From assembly GCF_013623835.1 (NCBI RefSeq), contig NZ_JABKDE010000003.1:434001-498000 (forward strand): a stretch of 64,000 nucleotides of DNA. Direction: 5' to 3'. The DNA comes from Brevibacterium oceani (GTDB lineage: Bacteria; Actinomycetota; Actinomycetes; Actinomycetales; Brevibacteriaceae). Every line of letters begins with the position of its first letter. The stretch's first letter is position 1. The notes beneath the pieces were generated by a model. It did not search any database and was not told the DNA's origin. It worked only from the letters and a program-made list of their open reading frames with translations. Shown here piece after piece: positions 7,772 to 17,136 of this stretch. A program made the position numbers and the translations under genes.

Positions 7772-9073
7772 TCAGTCGTCGTCGAGGACTTCGCGACCGG
7801 CGCCCCCGCGCGGGATGCGTCCGGCACGACGGGCCGCGAGCAGACCCGTGATCGTGAATGCCAGGGTGGCGGCGAGGATGAGCATCAGCGGCGCCGTCCA
7901 TCCCCCGGTGACCGTGTTGAGCCACCCGGCGAACGGCGGCGCCAGGGTCGCGGCCAGGTAGCCGCCGCCCTGCACCCGCGCCGAGGCGGACGCGGTCTGG
8001 GCGTCGCTGCCGGCGGTGCGGGCGATGATCGAGAAGATCGCGGTGAAGCCGCCGCCCTGGGCGATGCCGCCGGTGATCGCCCACAGGCCGTAGGCGCCGG
8101 GCGCCAGCAGCAGACCGACCGGCAGGGACAGCCAGAGGACGGCGACGATCGCCACGGGCGCCCACGGCTTCGACTTCGCGGCCAGCAGCGGCACCCCGAA
8201 GGCGCCGAGGATCGCCGCGATCTGGAACAGGGAGGCCGTGCTGCCGGCCGCGGCCGGGGCGAGTCCGATCGTGTCGGCGAGGTAGCTCGGCAGCCAGGTC
8301 GTCGTCGTGTAGTAGGCGATCGACTGGCCGGAGAACGTGACGATGAGCAGGGCGATGATGCCGCGGAAGGCGGCGGGCGCCTGACTCCACGGCACCTTCG
8401 CTGCGGGGGCGGCCGCCTCGGTGCCGGTCGATTCATCGGTGCCGGTCGAATGCTCAGCAGCCTCGGTAGCCCGCCGGGCCGCGCCCTCACGGCGTACGCG
8501 GGTGCGGATGAGCAGCATCCAGAAGCCGAGCCCGATGAGCGCGAGCACACCCCAGACCGCCAGCGCCCACCGCCAGCCGAAGGCGGCGGCCATCGGCCCG
8601 GTGCCGATGAGGGTGGCCATCGAGCCGATGTTCATCATCGCCGAGTACAGCCCGGTGACCATCGCCACCTGTTCCCACGGCACCTCGCGGCGGATGATGA
8701 CGGGCACGACGATATTGCCCAGCGTGATCGCCAGGCCGATGATGCCCGTGCCGACGAGCACCAGCCAGCCGGGGCCGACGGAGCGCAGCACGGTGCCCAC
8801 GAGCACTCCCGTCAGGCAGGAGAGGACTGTGGCCTCGGCGCCGAGGCGGGTGATGAGTCGTCCGGCCAGCGGGGTGGCGAGTGCGAAGAGGAGGACCGGC
8901 AGGCCGGTGAGCATGCCCAGTCCGGCCGTGCTGAAGCCCGTCCCCTCCTGGATCCTGGGCAGGATCGCCGTCGGGGCGATGATCGGGGTGCGCAGGTTGA
9001 GCGCGAGGATGACGATGCCCAGGATGATCCAGGGCAGCATCCGCTTCGGCGAGGTGCGGGGCGGCGTGCTCAC
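7772..9073 (-). CDS. MFS transporter, CynX/NimT type
   Basis: A 433-residue polytopic permease with twelve predicted membrane helices. The N-terminal LGIVILALNLRTPIIAPTA and the pattern LSCLTGVLVGTVLRSVGP resemble the CynX/NimT cyanate or 2-nitroimidazole transporter branch of the major facilitator superfamily. A charged central loop (ATEAAEHSTGTDESTGTEAA) divides the two halves. Its GTG start overlaps the argS stop (GTGA), so it is the second gene of an argS operon. The substrate is unknown and the family name gives no safe guess. Confidence 0.85.
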   Translation of the reverse strand: MSTPPRTSPKRMLPWIILGIVILALNLRTPIIAPTAILPRIQEGTGFSTAGLGMLTGLPVLLFALATPLAGRLITRLGAEATVLSCLTGVLVGTVLRSVGPGWLVLVGTGIIGLAITLGNIVVPVIIRREVPWEQVAMVTGLYSAMMNIGSMATLIGTGPMAAAFGWRWALAVWGVLALIGLGFWMLLIRTRVRREGAARRATEAAEHSTGTDESTGTEAAAPAAKVPWSQAPAAFRGIIALLIVTFSGQSIAYYTTTTWLPSYLADTIGLAPAAAGSTASLFQIAAILGAFGVPLLAAKSKPWAPVAIVAVLWLSLPVGLLLAPGAYGLWAITGGIAQGGGFTAIFSIIARTAGSDAQTASASARVQGGGYLAATLAPPFAGWLNTVTGGWTAPLMLILAATLAFTITGLLAARRAGRIPRGGAGREVLDDD

Positions 9074-10809
9074 ATGCGCTCGGGCACGCGGATGCCGAGC
9101 ACCCCGAGACCGGCGACGAGGACCTCGAGGACGATCGCCGACAGCCGCAGGCGGGAGGCCCGCAGCTCAGGGGTGTCCGCGATGAGCACGGGACACTGCT
9201 CGTAGAACGAGGTGAAGGCCTGGGCGAGATCGAAGAGGTACGTGCACAGTCGGTGGGGCTGGGAGCCCGCGGCCGCCTCGGCGATGACGTCGGCGAAGCC
9301 GAGGATCGACAGGGCCAGCTCACGTTCGGCCGGCTGCTCGAGGCTGATCGCCGCGTTCGCGACCTCGGCGGCGTCGACGCCTTCGGCCTCGGCCTTGCGC
9401 CCGATCGAGCGGATGCGGGCGCCGGCGTACTGGAGGTACGGGGCGGTGTTGCCGATGGGGGCGAGCATCCGGTCGAGGTCGAAGGTGTATGAGGTGTCGT
9501 GGGCGACGGAGAGGTCGGCGTACTTCACCGCACCGATGCCGACGATGCGGGCGACCTCCTCGGCCTCCTCGTCGGTGAAGTCGACGGTCGACTCGGCCAC
9601 GGTCGCCTTCGCCCGGGACACGGCCTCCTCGAGGAGTTCGGCCAGGCGCAGCGGGGCACCGGAGCGGGTGCGCAGGATCTTGCCGTCGGAGCCGAGCACA
9701 TTGCCGATCTTCACGTGTTCGGCGCTGACCGTCTCGGGCAGCCAGCCGGCCTCGCGGGCGACGGTGAAGACCATCTCGAAGTGCATGGCCTGCGGGGTCC
9801 CGACGACGTAGAGGGCCCGATCGACGCCGAGGTTGATCGCACGGTTGCGGATGGCCGCGAGGTCGGTCGTGGCGTAGCCGTAGCCGCCGTCGGACTTGCG
9901 GATGATGAGCGGCAGGGGCTCGCCCTCGCGGCCGGTGAAGCCGGCGGGGAACACGCACAGGGCACCGTCGGAGACCGTCGCCAGCCCCTTGGCCTCGAGT
10001 TCGTCGCAGACCTCGGCGAGGACGTCGTTGTACGTGGACTCGCCGGCCAGGTCGTCATCACGCAGGGTGACGTCGAGGAGGGAGTAGATGCGGTTGAAGT
10101 AGTCCCGGGAGTAGCCGACGAGCCTCGTCCACAGTCCGAGTGTCTCCTCGTCGCCGCCCTGGAGCTTGACGACGCGGGAGCGGGAGCGGGTGGCGAAGGC
10201 TTCGTCGGCGTCGAACTTCGACCGGGCGGCCTGGTAGAACGCGTTCGGATTCTCCGACACCTCGGCGGCGGCCTCCGAGTCGACTCCGACGTCGAGGAGG
10301 TGTTCGATGAGCATGCCGAAGGGCGTGCCCCAATCGCCGATGTGGTTCTGGCGGATGACCGTGTTTCCGAGGAATTCGTGCGTCCGGGCCAGGGCGTCGC
10401 CGACGACGGTGGTGCGCAGGTGGCCGACGTGCATCTCCTTGGCGACGTTCGGCGCCGAGTAGTCGATGGCGATCCGCTGCGGATCGGCGTTCTCCGGTGC
10501 CGCTGCCGCTCCGCCGGCCTCGAGGGTGCGGGCGAGGAATTCAGGGGTGAAGGTGAGGTTGATGAACCCGGGCCCGGAGATCTCCGGCGGTTCGCAGATG
10601 TCGGAGACCTCAAGGTTGTCGATGATCGTGGTCGCGATGTCCCGCGGCTTCGACTTCAGCTCCTTCGCCAGCGGCAGGGCGATATTGGCCTGGAAGTCCG
10701 CGAACTGGCTGCTGCGGATGACCGGATCGCGATCTGCGAAGTCCTCGCCGAAGGCGGCGGTGAGGGCAGCGGCGAAACGATCGGTGAGCGTGGCAGTCAG
10801 AGATGGCAT
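9070..10809 (-). CDS. argS: Arginyl-tRNA synthetase
   Basis: Class I aminoacyl-tRNA synthetase (579 residues) charging tRNA-Arg. The HIGH-equivalent is HVGHLRTT, preceded by YSAPNVAKEM, the conserved ArgS approach. The catalytic core continues with QNHIGDWGTPFGML. The KMSKS region is represented by LGSDGKILRTRSG, as in many ArgS enzymes lacking the canonical lysines. The C-terminal anticodon-binding helical domain ends HRLCTYLFDLAQAFTSFYEQ. The N-terminal additional domain that reads the tRNA elbow is present. The start is ATG at 10809. It is divergent from the Tricorn gene across 87 bases. Confidence 0.97.
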   Translation of the reverse strand: MPSLTATLTDRFAAALTAAFGEDFADRDPVIRSSQFADFQANIALPLAKELKSKPRDIATTIIDNLEVSDICEPPEISGPGFINLTFTPEFLARTLEAGGAAAAPENADPQRIAIDYSAPNVAKEMHVGHLRTTVVGDALARTHEFLGNTVIRQNHIGDWGTPFGMLIEHLLDVGVDSEAAAEVSENPNAFYQAARSKFDADEAFATRSRSRVVKLQGGDEETLGLWTRLVGYSRDYFNRIYSLLDVTLRDDDLAGESTYNDVLAEVCDELEAKGLATVSDGALCVFPAGFTGREGEPLPLIIRKSDGGYGYATTDLAAIRNRAINLGVDRALYVVGTPQAMHFEMVFTVAREAGWLPETVSAEHVKIGNVLGSDGKILRTRSGAPLRLAELLEEAVSRAKATVAESTVDFTDEEAEEVARIVGIGAVKYADLSVAHDTSYTFDLDRMLAPIGNTAPYLQYAGARIRSIGRKAEAEGVDAAEVANAAISLEQPAERELALSILGFADVIAEAAAGSQPHRLCTYLFDLAQAFTSFYEQCPVLIADTPELRASRLRLSAIVLEVLVAGLGVLGIRVPERM

Positions 10810-10896
10810 ACGGCTATTCTATTGCCGCGTGCAAGTTGCCTGGGCATCGGTCTCGGGGCGGGGTACGCCGGCACGTCAGCTTGTAATGTGGGTCAC

Positions 10897-13800
10897 GTGA
10901 CTTATCTTCGCTATCCCCACATCCATGCCGATCTCATCACCTTCACCGCCGACGACGACGTCTGGCTCGTCGGGGCCGCGGGCGGCCGCGCCTGGCGGCT
11001 GACCTCGGACCATGCCCGGGTCCGTTCACCGCGGATCTCCCCGGACTGCGCGCACGTCGCGTTCGTGTCGTTCGCCACCGGCCAGCCCGAGCTCATGGTC
11101 GCCGAGGTGGCCACCGGGGTCCTGCGTCGGCTGACCTGGCTGGGTTCGTCGGCGATGACGATGCTCGGCTGGGCCGATGAGACGCATGTCCTCGTCGGTG
11201 CGAACGCCGGGGAGTTCGAGGTCCGCAACCATGTCGTGCGGTCTGTCGGCCTCGACGGTTCCGTCGCTCGCCTCCGGCTCGGCCGCGCCTCGGGCCTGGC
11301 CCGCCATCACGCGGGCGTCACGGCATTGTCGACACCGTTCTCCCGTCCCCCGGCACATTGGAAGCGCTACCGCGGAGGCACGGCGCCGAGGCTGTGGATC
11401 GATCGTGCCGGTGACGCCGACGGCACCGGGGCGAAGTGGCAGCGGCTGCTGCGCGACGACGCCGCCTCGCTGACCGATCCGCTGTGGGTCGGTGATTCCC
11501 TCGTCTTCACCTCCGACCGCGCCGCGACCTTTCCTCATCATGCCTCGGAGCAGGCGAACCTCTGGATCATCGACGGCCTGGCCACAACCGCCTCGGCGAC
11601 GGCAGACGGAGCGGGCGGTCACGGCACCGGCGGGGCCGGCGAACCCCGTCAGCTCACCCATCAGGCCGAGGCCGACGGGTACGTGCGGGATGCCACCACC
11701 GACGGCACCCGCATCGTGTGGCACAGCCGTGGTGAGATCAAGATCCTCGACAGCCTCGACGCGCAGGTGCGCACGCTGTCGGTGACCCTGCCGGGCACCC
11801 AGGTGCAGCCGCTGCGCCTCGACCCGAGCACCGGGATCAACCGGATCAGCCCCGATCAGGGCGGCAATGCCTCGGTGATCGAGTGGCGCGGGAAGACCTT
11901 CTGGCTGGCTCACCGCGAGGGACCGGCCCGGGCGCTGTGCGCGGATTCGTCGATCCGCACTCGCGAGCCCGTCGTCCTCGGCTCCACCGGACTGGCCGCG
12001 TACGTCACCGACGTCGACGGGGAGGACGCGATCGAGGTCGCCTCCGTGACCAGGGAGAAGCCGCCTCGGCGGATCGGGGCCGGTGCCTTGGGTCGGGTCC
12101 TCGACCTGCGCGCGGACCCGGCGGGGAAGACGCTTGCCACGATCTCCCACGACGGATCGATCCGGCTCATCGAGGTCGGCAACGGCCGCACCCGGCTGGT
12201 CGGGCATTCGGGCTTCGGTGAGGCCAGGACCCCGAGGTTCTCCCCCGACGGGAAGTACCTCGTGTGGTCGCAGCCGACGCAGGGCGAGGAGCAGCTGGCG
12301 CAGCTGATGATCGTCGAGGTGAAGTCGGACCGGGACGCGCAGCCGCTGACCAGCGGCAAGTTCAACGACGCCTCGCCGGCGTTCACCCGCGACGGGAAGT
12401 ACGTCGCGTTCCTGTCCGACCGCACCTTCGACCCGGCCTACAACCAGCATTCGTTCGACCTGTCCTTCAACGGCGTGACCCGTCCGTGGCTGCTGCCGCT
12501 GGCCGCCGACGAACCGGCCCCGTTCGGCCCGAGCGCGAGCGGATGGGCGATCGGCGAGGTGGTCGAGGAATCGAAGTCCGAACGCGGCCGCGGTGAGAAG
12601 CCGGTCACCACTGCCGAGGTCGAGCTCGAGGGGGCGGAGGAACGGATCCTGCCGTTCCCCGTGGCCTCCGGGGTGTTCGAGCATCTCGAGTCGGCCGATG
12701 GCGGGCTGCTGTGGATGCGCACCGGGGATGCCGAGGACGGCGAGCTCGGCACGAAGCGGGCCGGGGATGCCGGTGAGAAGCCGAAGCAGGCCGTCCAGTT
12801 CTTCGACTTCGCCAAACGGAAGCTGGTCACCGTCGTCGACGCGGCCGACGAGTACGAGGTGACCGGGGACGGCAAGCTCATCGTCGTCCGCACCGACGGC
12901 GACATCTCCGTGGTCCCGGCGAATCGGAAGGTCGAAGCCGATGACGACGCGTTCGTCTCCGTCGACACCTCCCGGCTGCGCTTCGAACTCGATCGTCGCG
13001 CCGAATGGCTGCAGATGTTCGAGGAGAACGCTCGGATCATGCGCGACCACTACTGGCGCGAGGACATGAATGGGGTCGACTGGGAGTCGGTGACCCTGCG
13101 CTGGCGTGCCGTGGCCGCGAAGGCGCTGACACATGACGATCTCGTCGACATCCTGTGGGAGACCGTGGGCGAACTCAACACCTCGCATGCCTATGTCACC
13201 CCGCCTTCGGGGCCGGGCAATGGGTCGGACGATTCGTCGACGAAGCTCGGCTTCCTCGGCGCGGATCTGGAGAGGGCCGCCGGCGGGTGGACGATCACCC
13301 GCATCCTGCCAGGTGAGAGCAGTGAACCCGCCGCCAGGTCGCCGCTGCGGCAGGCCGGGGTGGCAGCCGCTGTCGGTGATGTCATCGTCGCCGTCAATGG
13401 TCAGCCGGTCGACGAGGTGGCCGGTCCGGCCGCTCATCTGCAGGGGGCCGCGGATTCGATCGTCGAGCTCACGCTGCGGCGGGGACGGCGCAGGGATCGC
13501 ACCGTCGCGGTCATCCCGTTGGCCAGCGAGGAGAAGCTGCGATATCAGGACTGGGTGCGCTCCCGGAGGGAGTACGTGGCGGAGAAGTCGCAGGGACGCG
13601 TCGGCTATGTGCACGTGCCCGACATGATGTCGAACGGGTGGGCGCAGCTGCACCGCGATCTGCGGCAGGCCATGGGATGCGAGGGGGTCATCGCCGATGT
13701 CCGGTTCAACCGGGGCGGGCACACGAGCGCGCTCGTGGCCGAACGCTTCGCCGACCGGGTCATCGCGTGGAACGCCGCCCGGAACTACGATGCGATGGTT

Positions 13801-14238
13801 CCCGATCCCGAGGATGCCAGGCGGGGACCGGTGGCCTTCGTGGCGAACGAGTTCTCCGGCTCCGACGGCGACATCATCAACGCCCGCGTCCAGGCCAAGG
13901 GCATCGGCCCGGTCATCGGCGTGCGCACCTGGGGCGGGGTCGTCGGCATCGACGGCCGCTATGACCTCGTCGACGGCACCGGGGTGACCCAGCCGCGCTA
14001 TGCGTTCTGGCTCGAGGGCAAGGAGTGGGGCGTGGAGAACCACGGTGTGGATCCCGATATCGAGGTCGAGCACGATCCGGGTCAGCTCTTCGCCGACGAT
14101 GACCCGCAGCTCGATCGTGCGATCGCCGAGGTGCTCGACCGTTTGGAGGCCCGTCCTGCCGCTGCGCCGCCGGAGTTCCCGCCTCCGCGCGTACAGTCGC
14201 CGAAGAAGGACGGCCCTGCCGAGGGGGCCGACGCCTGA
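10897..14238 (+). CDS. Tricorn-type S41 peptidase
   Basis: A 1113-residue soluble peptidase of the Tricorn family, which trims oligopeptides from upstream proteases. Residues 1-650 hold beta-propeller-like repeats (for example FSPDGKYLVWSQPT and FTRDGKYVAFLSDR). The core domain DHYWREDMNGVDW follows, then a PDZ segment (VGDVIVAVNGQPVDEVAGPA) and the S41 catalytic domain with Ser989 in EFSGSDGDIINAR and the RTWGGVVGIDGRY loop. The length matches archaeal Tricorn. The GTG at 10897 gives a protein beginning VTYLRYPHIHADL; sequence upstream in frame is antisense to argS. Low-complexity residues end the protein. Confidence 0.93.
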   Translation: MTYLRYPHIHADLITFTADDDVWLVGAAGGRAWRLTSDHARVRSPRISPDCAHVAFVSFATGQPELMVAEVATGVLRRLTWLGSSAMTMLGWADETHVLVGANAGEFEVRNHVVRSVGLDGSVARLRLGRASGLARHHAGVTALSTPFSRPPAHWKRYRGGTAPRLWIDRAGDADGTGAKWQRLLRDDAASLTDPLWVGDSLVFTSDRAATFPHHASEQANLWIIDGLATTASATADGAGGHGTGGAGEPRQLTHQAEADGYVRDATTDGTRIVWHSRGEIKILDSLDAQVRTLSVTLPGTQVQPLRLDPSTGINRISPDQGGNASVIEWRGKTFWLAHREGPARALCADSSIRTREPVVLGSTGLAAYVTDVDGEDAIEVASVTREKPPRRIGAGALGRVLDLRADPAGKTLATISHDGSIRLIEVGNGRTRLVGHSGFGEARTPRFSPDGKYLVWSQPTQGEEQLAQLMIVEVKSDRDAQPLTSGKFNDASPAFTRDGKYVAFLSDRTFDPAYNQHSFDLSFNGVTRPWLLPLAADEPAPFGPSASGWAIGEVVEESKSERGRGEKPVTTAEVELEGAEERILPFPVASGVFEHLESADGGLLWMRTGDAEDGELGTKRAGDAGEKPKQAVQFFDFAKRKLVTVVDAADEYEVTGDGKLIVVRTDGDISVVPANRKVEADDDAFVSVDTSRLRFELDRRAEWLQMFEENARIMRDHYWREDMNGVDWESVTLRWRAVAAKALTHDDLVDILWETVGELNTSHAYVTPPSGPGNGSDDSSTKLGFLGADLERAAGGWTITRILPGESSEPAARSPLRQAGVAAAVGDVIVAVNGQPVDEVAGPAAHLQGAADSIVELTLRRGRRRDRTVAVIPLASEEKLRYQDWVRSRREYVAEKSQGRVGYVHVPDMMSNGWAQLHRDLRQAMGCEGVIADVRFNRGGHTSALVAERFADRVIAWNAARNYDAMVPDPEDARRGPVAFVANEFSGSDGDIINARVQAKGIGPVIGVRTWGGVVGIDGRYDLVDGTGVTQPRYAFWLEGKEWGVENHGVDPDIEVEHDPGQLFADDDPQLDRAIAEVLDRLEARPAAAPPEFPPPRVQSPKKDGPAEGADA

Positions 14239-14312
14239 TAGGGAGGACGACGCCGGACAATTAAGTGGGTGAAACCGCCGGCGCAGGCGTCGGTGCCGCG
14301 TCGGGTAGAGGC

Positions 14313-14903
14313 TCACCGCTCGACCGGCACCAGGGCCCACATCGCGAACGCGAGCAGCACGAAGCCTGAGATGACTCCGCTGATGACCGGGATGAAGGCG
14401 GGCGCGGCCGCGAAGAAGGCGATGAACCCGCCGATTCCGCAGAGGGTGACGACGGTCGCGAGCACATGGAAGCGATCGAGTCCGAAGACCTTTCCGAGGG
14501 CGAAGAAATGGGTGCCGACGACCACGGCCACCCAGGCCACTCCGAGTTCCGGGTGGCCGAAACTCGCCAGCAGGCGTGCCCCCGCGAACAGAGCGATCGC
14601 CTCGATGAGGACGATGATCCAGTAAGCGCGACCGAACGGAGGTTCCCGCCGCGCTCTGTCCTCCCGGGAGTCTGCGCCACGGCGCTGCACGAGGCCCCGC
14701 ACGGCGAAGACGAGGATGCCCGCGAACACAACAGCTCCGAGCGCGATGACCAGAGTGCGACCCAACGCAGAGAACTGCGAACTGTTGATGATGAGGAACA
14801 GCAGTCCGAACGCTCCTCCGATGAGGGCGCCGATCTCCGCCCCTGTCGCGGGCGTACGGCCGGGAGTCGAAGGGGTGGTCGGTTCCGGTGCTTCCGAAGT
14901 CAT
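14313..14903 (-). CDS. Multi-helix membrane protein of unknown function
   Basis: A 196-residue protein with a Pro/Thr-rich N-terminus (MTSEAPEPTTPSTPG) and about six hydrophobic segments. These include AEIGALIGGAFGLLFLI, LVIALGAVVFAGILVF, WIIVLIEAIALFAGARLL and FVLLAFAMWALVPVER. A charged loop QRRGADSREDRARREPPFG lies between helices 2 and 3. I do not recognise the family. The ATG at 14903 is chosen because the segment upstream reads as non-coding; no strong ribosome site is seen. It converges on the Tricorn gene and is divergent from the ring-degradation cluster. Confidence 0.6.
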   Translation of the reverse strand: MTSEAPEPTTPSTPGRTPATGAEIGALIGGAFGLLFLIINSSQFSALGRTLVIALGAVVFAGILVFAVRGLVQRRGADSREDRARREPPFGRAYWIIVLIEAIALFAGARLLASFGHPELGVAWVAVVVGTHFFALGKVFGLDRFHVLATVVTLCGIGGFIAFFAAAPAFIPVISGVISGFVLLAFAMWALVPVER

Positions 14904-15010
14904 CGTCGTCCATTCGTCGGTGAACTCCGTCCTTCTTCGGAGGAGCTCCACGGGTTCATTCTTGCACCATCCCGGCCGCATGAGGTGATTCTGACCTCTT
15001 GACCTCTTCT

Positions 15011-15037
15011 GTGAACTGATGTTCACTGGGTGTGAAC
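15011..15037. promoter_or_regulatory. Three-half-site palindromic operator before the alicyclic acid cluster
   Basis: GTGAAC (15011-15016), GTTCAC (15021-15026) and GTGAAC (15032-15037) form two overlapping inverted repeats. A TTGACC element at 14999-15004 could be a -35 box. The first gene starts 31 bases downstream. The TetR gene at the end of the cluster is the obvious candidate binder, which is inference. Confidence 0.55.
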
Positions 15038-15067
15038 ACAGATTCATTTTTCATCGAGGAGGCACCG

Positions 15068-15901
15068 ATGCCGACAGACACGACTACGACTCAGCAGGCC
15101 GCGACCGACGAGTTCGAGGACATCCTCTACGAGGTCGAAGAGAACTTCGCCGTCATCACCATCAATCGCCCCGAATCCTTCAACTCCTTCCGTTCGCAGA
15201 CCGTCGACGAACTCATCGAGGCCTTCACCCTGGCGTGGGGCGACAATCGCGTGCGCTCGATCATCCTCACCGGGTCCGGGCAGAAGTCCTTCTGCGCCGG
15301 CGGCGACGTCAAGCAGAAGGCCGAGACCGGTGACTACGGCCCCAGCCGCTACGGCATGTTCCGCATCTCCGAGCTGCACAAGGTCATCCGCTCGGTGCCC
15401 AAACCCGTCATCTCCGCAGTCAACGGCGTCGCCGTCGGCGGCGGCAATGTGCTCTCCACCATCTGCGACATCACGATCGCCGCCTCCCACGCCCGCTTCG
15501 GGCAGGCCGGTCCGAAGGTCGGCTCCTTCGACGCCGGCTACGGTTCGGCGTTCCTCGCCCGCGTCATCGGCGAGAAGCGCGCCCGCGAGATGTGGTACTT
15601 CTGCGAACTCATCGACGCAGAGAAGGCCGAATCGTGGGGGCTGGCCAACGAGGTCGTCGAGGCCGATGAGCTCATCCCCCGTGCCAAGGAGCGCGCCCGG
15701 GCACTCGGGCTCAAGGCACCGACCGCTCTGCGCTTCCTCAAGCAGTCCTTCAACGCCGACTCCGAGATGCAGACCGGCTTCACGAACCTCGCCATGAGCG
15801 CCCTCGACCTCTACGCACACTCACCCGAATCGCACGAAGGTGCCGCCGCCTTCGCCGAGAAGCGCGACCCCGACTTCAGCCGCTTCGACGGCGCCTACTG
15901 A
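15068..15901 (+). CDS. badI: BadI-like 2-ketocyclohexanecarboxyl-CoA hydrolase (MenB/crotonase superfamily)
   Basis: A 277-residue crotonase-fold enzyme. From memory of the Rhodopseudomonas BadI protein the match is good throughout: FEDILYEVEENFAVITINRP, SFCAGGDVKQK, GVAVGGGNVLSTICDIT, GQAGPKVGSFDAGYGSAFLA, GEKRAREMWYFCEL and the ending EKRDPDFSRF. BadI opens the ring of 2-ketocyclohexanecarboxyl-CoA to pimeloyl-CoA. MenB (dihydroxynaphthoyl-CoA synthase) shares many of these motifs and is the main alternative, but the adjacent BadH-like and AliA-like genes favour BadI. The start ATG at 15068 follows GAGGAGG; the upstream codon at 15032 lies inside the operator region. Confidence 0.78.
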   Translation: MPTDTTTTQQAATDEFEDILYEVEENFAVITINRPESFNSFRSQTVDELIEAFTLAWGDNRVRSIILTGSGQKSFCAGGDVKQKAETGDYGPSRYGMFRISELHKVIRSVPKPVISAVNGVAVGGGNVLSTICDITIAASHARFGQAGPKVGSFDAGYGSAFLARVIGEKRAREMWYFCELIDAEKAESWGLANEVVEADELIPRAKERARALGLKAPTALRFLKQSFNADSEMQTGFTNLAMSALDLYAHSPESHEGAAAFAEKRDPDFSRFDGAY

Positions 15902-15935
15902 ACCCCGAAGACCCGACAATCGCAGAAGGATCACC

Positions 15936-17081
15936 GTGGACGTTTCACTCTCCCCCGAGGCCAAGGCCCTCCTCGAGGCGGCGGCCGGATTCGAGGACAG
16001 GCTCATCAGCGAGGCACGCGACCGTGAGGCCGCCGGTCGCATCGGCGCCGACGTGACCCGGGAGATGGGTCAGTCCGGGCTCATCGCCCCCGAACTGCCC
16101 GACCACCTCGGCGGGCAGGGCCTGGGCAAGGTCACGGCCGGCCTCGTCACCGAGGCCATCGCCCGTGGAGACCTCCCCGTCGCCTACATCCAGGTCGTCG
16201 GGTCCCTCATCGGGCAGGTCATCGCCCGCAATGCCGACGCCGAGGTGGCCGCCCACTACTGCCGCCAGATCACTTCCGGTGACGCGACGGTGGCCATCGG
16301 ACTCTCCGAGCCCGATGCCGGTTCGGACGCGGGCAACCCGTCGACCACCGCCCGCCGCGACGGCGATGACTGGATCGTCAACGGCACGAAGTCGATGTCG
16401 CTGGCGATGACCTCAACGGCCACGGTGATCTTCGCCCGCACGGATCCCGATGCCAAGCGCGGCAAGGGCATCTCGGCCTTCCTCGTCGATCTCGACGCAC
16501 CCGGGGTGACCCGCACACCCATCGTCGACATGGGGCAGGCCGCTGTCGCCCGCGGCAGCGTGGACTTCGTCGATGTCCGAGTGCCGGCCGACCACCTCCT
16601 CGGCGAGGTCGGAGGTGCGTTCACCCAGGTCATGCAGGGCTTCGATTTCTCCCGCGCCCTCATCGGACTGCAGTGTGTGGGCACCGCGTCACGAGCGATC
16701 GACGATGCCTGGGCCTATGTGAAGAACCGGCAGGCCTTCAACCAGCCCCTGTCGAAGTTCCAGGGCGTATCGTTCCCGCTGGCCGAGGCCGAGACGAAGA
16801 TCGCCGCCGCCCGGCTGCTGTGCCTGGACACGCTCCGCCTCGGCGATGAGGGTCTGCCGCACACCTCTCAGGCGGCCATGTGCAAATGGTGGGCTCCGCT
16901 CGAGGCCTACCATGCGATCCACCAGTGCCTGCTCCTCCACGGCCAGAACGGGTACAAGCAGGACCGGGACGTCGAGAAGCGGCTGCGCGATGTGCTCGGC
17001 ATGCAGATCGGCGACGGCACCGCACAGATCATGAAGCTCATCATCGCCCGGGAATCCGCCGGCCGCGAATTCGCTCCCTGA
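15936..17081 (+). CDS. Acyl-CoA dehydrogenase (cyclohexanecarboxyl-CoA dehydrogenase candidate)
   Basis: A 381-residue FAD enzyme of the acyl-CoA dehydrogenase family. The motifs are LSEPDAGSDAGNPSTTA (FAD/substrate loop), DDWIVNGTKSMSLAM, GFDFSRALIGLQCVGTA and LLLHGQNGYKQDRDVEKRLR. In its setting it would oxidise cyclohexanecarboxyl-CoA to the 1-ene, as AliB/BadJ does. At the place of the usual catalytic Glu (YEGT in medium-chain enzymes) it has Asp360 in QIGDGTAQIM. The GTG start at 15936 follows AGAAGGA, 34 bases after badI. Assignment to the alicyclic substrate is inferred from context. Confidence 0.85.
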   Translation: MDVSLSPEAKALLEAAAGFEDRLISEARDREAAGRIGADVTREMGQSGLIAPELPDHLGGQGLGKVTAGLVTEAIARGDLPVAYIQVVGSLIGQVIARNADAEVAAHYCRQITSGDATVAIGLSEPDAGSDAGNPSTTARRDGDDWIVNGTKSMSLAMTSTATVIFARTDPDAKRGKGISAFLVDLDAPGVTRTPIVDMGQAAVARGSVDFVDVRVPADHLLGEVGGAFTQVMQGFDFSRALIGLQCVGTASRAIDDAWAYVKNRQAFNQPLSKFQGVSFPLAEAETKIAAARLLCLDTLRLGDEGLPHTSQAAMCKWWAPLEAYHAIHQCLLLHGQNGYKQDRDVEKRLRDVLGMQIGDGTAQIMKLIIARESAGREFAP

Positions 17082-17136
17082 ACCCGGCGGACTCATCGGT
17101 TCCGCCCACTCCACGCTCCACAGGAAGGACACCACC

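Noticed and set aside
7620..7780. Possible attachment-site copy of the tRNA-Ala 3' end at the far edge of the 41 kb block
   Set aside because: No stretch resembling the T arm or acceptor end of tRNA-Ala is present there, so site-specific integration is not supported.
9499..10896. Extension of the Tricorn frame upstream across argS
   Set aside because: It is antisense to argS and has no recognisable domain; the Tricorn fold begins at 10897.
11026..14913. Very long minus-strand open frame (over 1200 codons) opposite the Tricorn gene
   Set aside because: It mirrors the third-position GC of the real gene, is Arg/His/Gly-rich without family motifs, and the plus-strand Tricorn assignment is certain.
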